Below are positions 27,054 to 34,884 of a DNA stretch of 64,000 bases, piece after piece. The notes below the pieces were generated by a model. That model was not told the DNA's origin, did not search any database, and saw only the letters and a program-made list of their open reading frames with translations. The position numbers and the translations under genes are program-made. The DNA lies in the NCBI GenBank assembly GCA_947598155.1, contig CANQFC010000001.1:372001-436000 (forward strand), read 5' to 3'. How positions within the stretch are numbered: position 1 is the stretch's first letter; each line of letters begins with the position of its first letter. The DNA comes from an uncultured Clostridia bacterium. Its GTDB lineage: Bacteria; Bacillota; Clostridia; Oscillospirales; Acutalibacteraceae.

Positions 27054-28307
27054 ATGACGGATTTTGATTTAGCGGTAGTGGGCGGCGGCCCCGCGGGTAT
27101 GGCCGCGGCGCTTAAAGCGCACGAAGAAGGCATTGAAAAAATTGTTATTTTGGAACGCGCCGAAACACTGGGCGGTATTCTTGAGCAGTGCATTCATACG
27201 GGCTTTGGTCTTCATTATTTCGGGGAGGAGCTTTCCGGCCCCGAATACGCGGGCAGATTTATAAAACTGCTTGCAGACACGGATATTGTTGTTAAAACCG
27301 ACACAATGGTTCTTGATATTGCCTCCGACAATACTGTTACCGCTGTCAACAAAACAGACGGACTTCTTAAAATATCCGCCAAAGCGGTAGTCCTCGCTAT
27401 GGGTTGCCGGGAGAGGCCAAGAGGCGCTCTTTCTATCGCGGGCACGCGCAATTCGGGCATTATGACTGCCGGCACTGCGCAGAAGTATGTTAATATTTAC
27501 GGGTATATGCCGGGTCATGAGGTCGTAATTTTAGGTTCGGGCGATATTGGTCTTATTATGGCAAGAAGAATGACTCTTGAGGGCGCAAAGGTAAAAATGG
27601 TATGCGAGCTTATGCCGTATTCAGGCGGCCTTACAAGAAATATTGTTCAGTGCCTTAATGACTTTGATATTCCGTTAAAGCTTTCAACCACAGTTGTCGC
27701 AACGCACGGAAAAGACAGACTTGAGGGCGTTACAATAGCGAAGGTAGACGGGAATTTACAGCCGATAGAGGGAACAGAGGAATATGTTCCCTGCGATACG
27801 CTTATGCTGTCGGTAGGTCTTATTCCCGAAAACGAGCTTTCAAAAAACGCGGGGCTTGAACTTGACCGCATAACGAACGGCCCTAAGGTGGATGAATACC
27901 GTGAAACCGAGCAAAAGGGCGTTTTTGCCTGCGGCAACGTTTTGCAGGTGCACGACCTTGTCGATTATGTAACCGAAGAAAGCCAAATCGCGGGCTTAGG
28001 CGCGGCAAAGTTTATTAAAGGTGAAAAAATCAGCGGCGCCTGCGTTACAACAAGCGGCACGAACGGCGTTCGTTACATAGTACCGCAAAGAATTAACTGT
28101 GAAACCGACGCGGACGTTAAGCTTTATTTCCGCGTAGGCGCGGTTTATACAAACGCTTCAATAGTCGTTGAGTCAAACGGCAAAATAATTCTTTCAAAGA
28201 AAAAGAAGAAACTTTGCCCGGGCGAAATGGAATATGTTTTATTAAAAAAGGACGTAATTGCGGGTCTTCCGAAGGATTCTGTTATTACCGTAAGAGTGGA
28301 GGCGTAA
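27054..28307 (+). CDS. NAD(P)/FAD-dependent oxidoreductase, GlpB-partner type
   Basis: FAD motif GGGPAGMAAALKA (residues 9-21), a second NAD-binding motif ILGSGDIGLIMARRM near 160, and a final FAD-contact VFACGNVLQVHDLVDYV near 292 give a two-dinucleotide-fold oxidoreductase of about 417 residues. The chain also has ALGCRERPRG-like MGCRERPRGAL near 118. The gene starts ten bases after the GlpA-like stop; ATG 27054 behind GAGGTG is preferred over GTG 27045. It is expected to pass electrons from the GlpA-like subunit to an acceptor. It lacks the redox-active CxxC of thioredoxin reductases. Confidence 0.85.
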   Translation: MTDFDLAVVGGGPAGMAAALKAHEEGIEKIVILERAETLGGILEQCIHTGFGLHYFGEELSGPEYAGRFIKLLADTDIVVKTDTMVLDIASDNTVTAVNKTDGLLKISAKAVVLAMGCRERPRGALSIAGTRNSGIMTAGTAQKYVNIYGYMPGHEVVILGSGDIGLIMARRMTLEGAKVKMVCELMPYSGGLTRNIVQCLNDFDIPLKLSTTVVATHGKDRLEGVTIAKVDGNLQPIEGTEEYVPCDTLMLSVGLIPENELSKNAGLELDRITNGPKVDEYRETEQKGVFACGNVLQVHDLVDYVTEESQIAGLGAAKFIKGEKISGACVTTSGTNGVRYIVPQRINCETDADVKLYFRVGAVYTNASIVVESNGKIILSKKKKKLCPGEMEYVLLKKDVIAGLPKDSVITVRVEA

Positions 28308-28311
28308 GGTT

Positions 28312-28674
28312 ATGGAAAAAAGAGAACTTGTCTGTGTGGCCTGCCCTTTAGGCTGCGGTATTACGGTAACGCTGGGCGATAACGGCGAGGTTTTGGACGT
28401 CACCGGCAATACCTGTAAGCGGGGTGACGCTTACGCAAGGAGCGAATGTACCGCTCCAACGCGCTCGCTCACTACCACTGTCAGGGTTGAGGGCGGCAAA
28501 GATTACGTCGTACCCGTTAAATCAGCGGCGCCAATTCCGAAAAATGCGATGTTTGACTGTATGAAAGTCATTAACGAAACTTCCGTTAAAGCTCCTGTGA
28601 AAATCGGCGATATTATAATTAAAGATATTTTAGGAACCGGAGTTGACATAATTGCGACAAACAATGCAGAATGA
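28312..28674 (+). CDS. DUF1667 protein, third subunit of the GlpABC-like set
   Basis: The 120-residue protein has the DUF1667 signature: CVACPLGCGITV near residues 8-19, then TGNTCKRGDAYARSE near 40-54, with four conserved Cys likely holding an FeS cluster or zinc. The gene is nearly always found directly after GlpA- and GlpB-like genes, as here (four bases after the stop). Its likely role is electron transfer in the same complex. The GH29 start lies inside its last codons, so the fucosidase belongs to the same transcript. Confidence 0.85.
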   Translation: MEKRELVCVACPLGCGITVTLGDNGEVLDVTGNTCKRGDAYARSECTAPTRSLTTTVRVEGGKDYVVPVKSAAPIPKNAMFDCMKVINETSVKAPVKIGDIIIKDILGTGVDIIATNNAE

Positions 28675-30079
28675 CTCGGTTTTCCTTGCGTCAAATGTAA
28701 CGCCCTCGCAAAGGCAGCTTGAATGGCAAAAACTTGAATTTTACGCTTTTTGCCATTTCGGCACTAATACTTTCACAGGGAAAGAGTGGGGCGACGGCAA
28801 CTGCTCGCCGTTATTGTTTGCTCCTAAGCGCTTTGACGCGGAACAATGGGTAACAGAGATAAAAAACGCGGGTATGAAAGCGCTGATTTTAACCTGCAAG
28901 CATCACGACGGGTTTTGCCTTTGGCCGAGTAAATATACGGATTATTCCGTTAAAAACAGTCCGTTCAGAAACGGGAACGGAGACGTTGTCAAAGAGGTGA
29001 GCGACGCCTGCAAAAAATATGGTATTAAATTCGGAGTTTACCTCTCCCCGTGGGACAGACACGAAAAGACATACGGCACAGGCGAGCAGTATAACGATTA
29101 CTTTGTAAATCAGCTTACCGAGCTTGCGGAAAATTACGGCGAAATTTTCTGCTTTTGGTTTGACGGCGCCTGCGGAGAGGGCAAAAACGGCAAAGTGCAA
29201 ATGTATGATTGGAACCGTTATTTTGCGCTGATAAGAGAAAAACAGCCTAACGCTGTGCTGAGCATATGCGGAACAGATGTGCGATGGTGCGGAAACGAGG
29301 CCGGTAAGTACCGCACAGCCGAATGGAGCGTTGTTCCGTCATATGTAGGTAATCAGCAGTACACAGCGGAGCGTTCCCAGCAAAGCGATGATATAAATTT
29401 TTCAAAACGTATAAACGGTACCGCAAGCGACCTCGGGAGCAGAAACGCGATTGAGGGAGTCAGCGACTTTATTTGGTACCCTTGCGAAACCGACGTTTCC
29501 ATAAGACCCGGTTGGTTTTATCACAAATCTCAGGATTTTCGGGTAAAGTCGGTTAAAAAGCTGATGAACATTTATTATGGCACAGTGGGAGGAAATTCCG
29601 CTTTGCTTCTCAATATTCCTCCCGATAAAAACGGGCTGATTTCAAAGTATGATGTAAGGGTTCTGCGTAAGCTCGGCAAAAGACTCAGGCAGGAATTTTC
29701 CGAAAATTCAGCCGTAAATGCAAAGGCCTCGGCTTCTTCGGAGACCGAAGAAAACAAGGCTTCAAACGTAATTTCGGAAAACGGTTTTTGGCAGTGCGCC
29801 GAGGGCGATTTATGTCCGGAAATCACACTTGAATTTGACGAGCCTGTTAAAATCGACAAGGTCGTTCTGCGTGAAAACATTGAAACGGGCCAGCAAATAG
29901 AAAAATTTGAGATTTTTGCCGAAACAGACGGCGGCTTTACAAAAATTTCATCAGGTGAAACGATAGGTAATAAACGTATCTGCGTAATTAACCCTGTTAA
30001 GGTGCAAAAAATTAAGGTTAAAATTACATCATACAGAAGAATTGCGGCGTTAAAGCGAATTGAGCTTTACTGCAAATAA
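28664..30079 (+). CDS. Alpha-L-fucosidase, GH29
   Basis: The protein has about 471 residues and no signal peptide. The GH29 catalytic barrel begins WQKLEFYAFCHFGTNTFTG, with LTCKHHDGFCLWPSKYTDY near 85 and EIFCFWFDGACGEG near 160, whose Asp is the family nucleophile. A C-terminal discoidin-like beta domain (about 345-471) follows. It should release alpha-L-fucose from glycans taken into the cell. The ATG at 28664 overlaps DUF1667 by 11 bp; the TTG at 28652 is an alternative and no good ribosome site is seen for either. Confidence 0.88.
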   Translation: MQNDSVFLASNVTPSQRQLEWQKLEFYAFCHFGTNTFTGKEWGDGNCSPLLFAPKRFDAEQWVTEIKNAGMKALILTCKHHDGFCLWPSKYTDYSVKNSPFRNGNGDVVKEVSDACKKYGIKFGVYLSPWDRHEKTYGTGEQYNDYFVNQLTELAENYGEIFCFWFDGACGEGKNGKVQMYDWNRYFALIREKQPNAVLSICGTDVRWCGNEAGKYRTAEWSVVPSYVGNQQYTAERSQQSDDINFSKRINGTASDLGSRNAIEGVSDFIWYPCETDVSIRPGWFYHKSQDFRVKSVKKLMNIYYGTVGGNSALLLNIPPDKNGLISKYDVRVLRKLGKRLRQEFSENSAVNAKASASSETEENKASNVISENGFWQCAEGDLCPEITLEFDEPVKIDKVVLRENIETGQQIEKFEIFAETDGGFTKISSGETIGNKRICVINPVKVQKIKVKITSYRRIAALKRIELYCK

Positions 30080-30090
30080 AATAAGTGCGA

Positions 30091-30126
30091 AAAACGCGCC
30101 CTGAGAATTTTCTCAAGGCGCGTTTT
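30091..30126. terminator. Bidirectional terminator between GH29 and the hydrolase gene
   Basis: The stem AAAACGCGCC/GGCGCGTTTT is extended inside by TGAGA/TCTCA. It is symmetrical and serves both convergent genes. Confidence 0.92.
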
Positions 30127-30137
30127 ATGTTTAGATT

Positions 30138-32213
30138 TTAAGCGGATTCTTCATTTCTTTTTCTTCTGACTGTGTAAATTGCCGTTGCGCTCAATCCCAA
30201 AACAATCAACGCGAAAGCGGATATTACAGCCGCTTTTGTAATTTTTGTATCGGTTTGCGGTATATTCGTGTCAGTAACCGGCTCTTTCTCATCATCAGTG
30301 ACAGGCTCCTTATCAGGCTCGGTCGGCTCATCGCCCGTATTTCCGCCTAATGAACCGATTACATCTTGGATTATTTCGCCGGGAATTTCGGTGTATCCGT
30401 TTGAACCCGCTATGCTGAAGAACCAAAGGCTTAATTTCCTCACAAGGTCAGACGGCATTTCCGCCGCGGCAGGTTCAACTGCGCCGATTTTTTCGAGTAT
30501 GCTTCTAAGCCTTGCGGTGACAGCGGGCGCTTCTCCCTCAACGCCTATCGTTCTTGCGAGCATATCATCCGCCGCATCAATAGATTCGGTAAGCTCTTTG
30601 GCGTCCTCGTTGCTGAGCGTTGACGGGTCAATTTCTCTCGCGATGGGAAGAAGCTCATTTCTGAGCTCAGCCGTTTCTCTGCCTATATTAAACTGAGGAT
30701 AATTTGGGTCTGAATATACGTTTTCAATTTTGTCGCTTGTAACTAAATCGGTGGCGAGCAACATAATAATATCGTCCGAGCCCGTTGTCGCGTGGTTTTG
30801 CCCCTTAAAATAGAAAGTTGTATCCGGAAATGCACCTGCCGAAGCGTCAACTACGTTATCGGGGGAGATATGGTTGTGCTTTGAATCGGTGCAATAGGTA
30901 TTTTTAGCCTTATAACCGGCGGGAAGAGTTTCTCCCGCATTGGCGCTGAAAGCGCCCATAGAGGTAGACCTTAGCGGTATGATTCCGTCCCCGTTTTCGG
31001 TATTCCATGAGTTGCCTACGTTATAAAGGGGCAAATCGTAATCCACAATATCAAATATTTTTACGCCTTTATCCTGCAATTTTTTAAGATTGGCGACAGA
31101 ATTGCATTGCGCTTTGTAATAAAGGTCGGTTTGGCGTCTTATCTCTCTTTTTTCACTTGACGATAAATAGATATTTGCCAAATCTTTATACTCTTCTTTG
31201 GGACAAAGCGCCCACATACTTGTTGAATTTGAAATCGCTACATCAATAATTCGGTCAACAGTCTTTTCAATAACCGCCTGTATTACTTCATCGGGCAGTA
31301 CGCGCAAAGCAAGCTCAATAAGCCTTGCGTCGCTCTCACTCATAATTTCCTCAAGAAAACCGTTATAAAGATAATTCATATCAAGGAAGGTGAGCTCTTT
31401 TTTCAATATATCGCTAACTATTGTAGAGCCGTTAAGCGCGGGAACAACAAACGCAATTTTATTTACGTCCTTGTAAATATTGGGATAACGGTATATAAGT
31501 TCGTTGGCTAAAGCGCCGCCCATACTTATGGGAACAAGATTGACCTTGTCATGGCCTGTCTGCTCCTTTACCATTTGAATGAACTCATAAAGCTCGTCAG
31601 CTTCATCTATAATGTTGCCGAAAGAATTATACGCGAAGAAATAAACGTGGTCTTCGCCGGACCTTTCAAAAAGCTCTGAAACCGGAGTTACTCTAAGAAT
31701 AAATTCTTTTTCCTCAGCGGTACATTCGGCTATGGAATGACAGTATTTTTCAACCTCAACATTGCCCATAGGCTGACCGTTATTATCGGTAGCGTTTACT
31801 GAGAACGCCTCCTCGGCTACGTCCGCCACAGCGTCGGAAAGCCCAACGTCGCGCTGTGCGGCAATGGAAAGCGCAAGAGGGCGCGAAAGCTGTTGCAGTA
31901 TCGAATCAATATCAAACACTCCGGGGAAACAGTTTATCTTATTGCCGTTTTCATCGAGCTTGTAGTTGCCGTTTTCGTCAAGCAACCAAACGTTTGATTG
32001 ACTGATTCCGGGTATGATAACTGTCGGCACAACGCCGCATTCGCCGCCGCAATCGGTTTTTAATTCATAACTGCTCAGATTAAATATCCGGCGAATTATG
32101 TTCTCTCCGTAACCGGCGGCCGAAACCGTGGTCAAAAAGACCGATGACGTCATAGCAAGCGCCAAAAGCACTGCCAGACATTTTTTTACAAGCTGTTTTC
32201 CTGAGCTTTTCAT
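30138..32213 (-). CDS. Surface-anchored alpha/beta hydrolase (lipase/esterase-like)
   Basis: The product has about 691 residues. A signal peptide (ending TTVSAAG near residue 31) leads an alpha/beta hydrolase domain. Its nucleophile elbow is VNLVPISMGGALANELIYRYP (residues 221-241, key PISMGG), so the Gly of GxSxG is replaced by Pro. A later region with GDGIIPLRSTSMGAF and NHATTGSDDI could hold the Asp and His. A helical region, an acidic Thr/Pro spacer and a C-terminal TM with Arg-Lys-rich tail anchor it. It is likely a secreted, membrane-tethered esterase. ATG 32213 follows GAAAGGATG. Confidence 0.75.
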   Translation of the reverse strand: MKSSGKQLVKKCLAVLLALAMTSSVFLTTVSAAGYGENIIRRIFNLSSYELKTDCGGECGVVPTVIIPGISQSNVWLLDENGNYKLDENGNKINCFPGVFDIDSILQQLSRPLALSIAAQRDVGLSDAVADVAEEAFSVNATDNNGQPMGNVEVEKYCHSIAECTAEEKEFILRVTPVSELFERSGEDHVYFFAYNSFGNIIDEADELYEFIQMVKEQTGHDKVNLVPISMGGALANELIYRYPNIYKDVNKIAFVVPALNGSTIVSDILKKELTFLDMNYLYNGFLEEIMSESDARLIELALRVLPDEVIQAVIEKTVDRIIDVAISNSTSMWALCPKEEYKDLANIYLSSSEKREIRRQTDLYYKAQCNSVANLKKLQDKGVKIFDIVDYDLPLYNVGNSWNTENGDGIIPLRSTSMGAFSANAGETLPAGYKAKNTYCTDSKHNHISPDNVVDASAGAFPDTTFYFKGQNHATTGSDDIIMLLATDLVTSDKIENVYSDPNYPQFNIGRETAELRNELLPIAREIDPSTLSNEDAKELTESIDAADDMLARTIGVEGEAPAVTARLRSILEKIGAVEPAAAEMPSDLVRKLSLWFFSIAGSNGYTEIPGEIIQDVIGSLGGNTGDEPTEPDKEPVTDDEKEPVTDTNIPQTDTKITKAAVISAFALIVLGLSATAIYTVRRKRNEESA

Positions 32214-32255
32214 ATACAACATCCTTTCAATTTTTCAAAAATAACACCTTAATAA

Positions 32256-32284
32256 ATTTTACCATAAAATTTAGAACATTACAA
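32256..32284 (-). promoter_or_regulatory. Promoter of the surface hydrolase gene
   Basis: On the minus strand TTGTAA (32284-32279) and TAAAAT (32261-32256) are 17 bases apart, 42 bases before the ATG. Confidence 0.68.
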
Positions 32285-32419
32285 TACATTTGTATTGAAA
32301 ACGGCGTCTTATTTTGTGTTATTTGTTGCGAAAAGTCAGAAAAATTAAATATTCAGCAATTTAATTTTTTTAATGTCGTTGCAAACTGCTTGTTGAATGG
32401 AATTGTTCGCGCGTTCTTG

Positions 32420-33721
32420 CTATTTTCTTTTTAAACCGTCTGTCGCGGGATTGTCCAAAAGCGAGCCGTCCTCGCTGAATCTTGAGCCGTGGCAGGGGCA
32501 ATCCCAAGTATGCTCCGCGCGGTTCCATTTAAGCGCGCATCCGAGGTGCGGACAGCGCTTGCCGCTCGGAGTAATAAGTCCGCAGACAGATTCAAATGCG
32601 TTGGAAATAAGCTGTGGGCGCAAAACCGTTCTTGAAGGCGAAAACAATTCCGAATATTTGTTGCTCCTGTCCTGAACCAAATCTCGGAGAATTTTTGCCG
32701 CGACCATGGAAGATGTCATTCCCCATTTGTTGAATCCGGTTGCAACGAACATATTGTTTGTATTGGCGGAATAATGACCGATGTACGGAACACCGTCCAA
32801 ACTCATACAGTCCTGAGTCGCCCAGTAAAATTTTTCTTTTGATTGCGGATAGTGTTTTTTTGCAAATCTTCGCAATTCATCGTAATTTCCGCCGTCTTTT
32901 CCCGTTCTGTGGCCGCCCCCGCCCAGTAAAAGCAAATTGCCGTAATTTCTGAAGGATAAGCTGTGCTGTGCCTCGCCGATGTACATACCGTCGACATTTT
33001 GGGCATTTTCAAGGGCAATAACGTAGGAGCGATCCTGATAAAGCTTTATAAAATAGCTTCCGTGCTTGTTTATAAACGGGAAATGCGTTGCAACGATTAT
33101 TTTATCGGCGGTAATGCTTCCCATATTAGTCACGGCGGTTGTACCTTTAAGCTCGCGAACCTTGGTGTGCTCGTAAATTTTTAAACCCCTTGAAATTGAA
33201 TAGGCAAATTTTAAAGGATTGAACTGCGCCTGATTTTTAAACCGTACCGCGCCCAAAATTTTAAACGGCAGGGGAGTGTCGTGAACCAAATCGGCGTCAT
33301 ATCCCAAAATTTTCATCGCCTGAGCCTCTTTTTCAATTTTTGGCAAGTTATTTATTGTATAGACGTACGCGTCCTTTTCCTCAAAATCGCAGTCTATATC
33401 TGAACACATTTTGCGGTATTCCTCTAACGCGGAATTGTTGGCCTCAAGGTAAAGTTGGGCTTTATGCACTCCGAAACGACGGATAAGGTCATCGTAAACG
33501 GCGCCGTGCTGGGACGTGATTTTTGCCGTTGTATTTTCGCTTACTCCGCCGCATATTTTATTTGATTCGACAATTACGGCGTCCGCGCCGTCGCTGTTCA
33601 AAAAATATGCGCACAAAAGCCCCGCCATTCCGCCGCCGATTATCAAAACGTCGGTTTTAATATCGTGCCTGAGTTCGGGGAAATTACCGTTTATAGCGGT
33701 GTAATGCCATAGAGATTTCAT
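32420..33721 (-). CDS. FAD-dependent oxidoreductase with C-terminal Rieske domain
   Basis: The N-terminal VLIIGGGMAGLLCAYFL (near residues 25-41) binds FAD in a DAO-type fold. The C-terminal 60 residues hold a Rieske [2Fe-2S] centre with CPHLGC and CPCHGS. This fusion (DadA-like plus Rieske) is widespread in Firmicutes, and its substrate is not established. The frame extends to a TTG at 33736. ATG 33721 (MKSLWHYT) is chosen because family members begin there; neither has a good ribosome site. A strong AAAGGAGAG lies 50 bases upstream. Confidence 0.85.
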   Translation of the reverse strand: MKSLWHYTAINGNFPELRHDIKTDVLIIGGGMAGLLCAYFLNSDGADAVIVESNKICGGVSENTTAKITSQHGAVYDDLIRRFGVHKAQLYLEANNSALEEYRKMCSDIDCDFEEKDAYVYTINNLPKIEKEAQAMKILGYDADLVHDTPLPFKILGAVRFKNQAQFNPLKFAYSISRGLKIYEHTKVRELKGTTAVTNMGSITADKIIVATHFPFINKHGSYFIKLYQDRSYVIALENAQNVDGMYIGEAQHSLSFRNYGNLLLLGGGGHRTGKDGGNYDELRRFAKKHYPQSKEKFYWATQDCMSLDGVPYIGHYSANTNNMFVATGFNKWGMTSSMVAAKILRDLVQDRSNKYSELFSPSRTVLRPQLISNAFESVCGLITPSGKRCPHLGCALKWNRAEHTWDCPCHGSRFSEDGSLLDNPATDGLKRK

Positions 33722-33784
33722 TTCAGATTTGCACAAAGCGATAATTAAGATTTACTTTTGCGCAATGTGCCTCTCCTTTCATCG

Positions 33785-34459
33785 TTACTTTAAAGGAAAT
33801 AAAGACAGATTATTGTCCTTATCGCATAAGCCGAGATATATTTCTTTAGCGTTTTTGTACCCTTCGGCTTTAAGCTGTTTGTTGAGCCATGTTAAATCAA
33901 GACCGGCTCTTTTTAAGTTTTCGTCGAGAATACGCCCGTCCATAATTATTTCTGTGCTTATATAATCGGCTTTGGGAGTTAAATTTAAATCCTCAGGCGT
34001 GGCGGGTCTGCTTGTGCTTGTAGGCAAAACAGTTAATTTTCCATTGTTCTCAAAAACGGCGGTTTGAATATCGTTTAAATCAAAATACCCCTGTTCACGG
34101 CACATCATAAGAAATTCGCTTAAATCAAGTTTTGCCTTTTTCATATTCCTTCGGTATATTTTACCGTTATCCATAATAATCGCGGGAGAGCCGTTGATAT
34201 ATTTTCTTGATTTTGGAAATTTGCTTGTAATAAGATTAAGCATAAATGCGGCCGTTCCGTAAATCAGAATAGCTATCGCGGGTTTCCAAGGGTCCTCAAG
34301 CTCAGTTGCCAATTCCGCGGCGACCGAGCCTATCGTTATGCCGGTAATATAGTCAAAAAAGTCAAGCTGAGAAACCTGACGGTGCCCCATTATTTTGGCA
34401 ATTAGGAATAATATAAGCACGGAAAACAACGATGTTAAAATCACCTTGAAAATATCCAT
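33785..34459 (-). CDS. DUF421/YetF-family membrane protein
   Basis: The 224 residues hold three N-terminal membrane helices (MDIFKVILTSLFSVLILFLIA, DYITGITIGSVAAE, AIAILIYGTAAFML). A cytoplasmic domain typical of YetF/YcaP proteins follows, with NGSPAIIMDNGKIYRRNMKKAKL and FDLNDIQTAVFENNGKLTVLP. In sporulating Firmicutes, relatives of this family affect spore germination or lipid handling, but the function of this one is unknown. GGAGTG precedes the ATG. The gene is followed by the Rieske oxidoreductase and may be cotranscribed. Confidence 0.85.
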   Translation of the reverse strand: MDIFKVILTSLFSVLILFLIAKIMGHRQVSQLDFFDYITGITIGSVAAELATELEDPWKPAIAILIYGTAAFMLNLITSKFPKSRKYINGSPAIIMDNGKIYRRNMKKAKLDLSEFLMMCREQGYFDLNDIQTAVFENNGKLTVLPTSTSRPATPEDLNLTPKADYISTEIIMDGRILDENLKRAGLDLTWLNKQLKAEGYKNAKEIYLGLCDKDNNLSLFPLK

Positions 34460-34499
34460 ATTTCACACTCCGAAAATACATAACTTAGGCGCGCCATTT

Positions 34500-34612
34500 A
34501 ATGTGACAAACCTCTTATTGAATTTTTTCCTCAAAAAAATATAATATACATTAGTTTTGCCTTGATGTGAATTTTTATTTCAAAACTAAGGCAAGTCCCT
34601 TATTGAATAATT
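34500..34612. repeat. Two edges of the dispersed intergenic repeat family
   Basis: GACAAACCTCTTATTGAA ends at about 34522, and AAGGCAAGTCCCTTATTGAA at 34588-34607. Between them is an A+T rich stretch with an inverted AACTAAGGCAAG/TTAGTTTTGCCTTG pair (34550-34566 against 34583-34594), which gives a hairpin. No coding sequence is visible. Confidence 0.6.
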
Positions 34613-34659
34613 AAATCCTTTTCAAATCCGTTGTTTACCTATATTTGCATATACGTTTC

Positions 34660-34688
34660 TTGACAAAACTGTGGGGAGAATATATAAT
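34660..34688 (+). promoter_or_regulatory. Promoter of the hybrid sensor kinase gene
   Basis: TTGACA (34660-34665), a 17-base spacer and TATAAT (34683-34688) form a perfect consensus promoter. The expected start of transcription (about 34695) falls on the repeat head AGGCAAGAGATGTCCCC. Confidence 0.88.
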
Positions 34689-34884
34689 AGCTTAGGCAAG
34701 AGATGTCCCCCGCCTCCTTAGGCGGATTCCGTTTTGGAATCAGTGGGGTATATAATCACTTTCAGATTTTTCAATAAATCAGGTTAATAATATGATTTAC
34801 ACAAAACGACAGTGTTCATATTAAGCGTGATTTTTTCTCGGAGCGTGAAAGACGTAAAAAAATGTCGTTATTAGGAGAATTTAT
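34689..34884 (+). other. Structured leader of the hybrid kinase gene (contains repeat head)
   Basis: About 190 bases of 5' leader start with the repeat head AGGCAAGAGATGTCCCC. Two hairpins follow (CCGCCTCCTTAGGCGG and GATTCCGTTTTGGAATC, 34708-34742), then GTGGGGTATATAATCAC. I do not recognise a known riboswitch class. The head is shared with 41508 and, less well, 19905. Confidence 0.4.
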
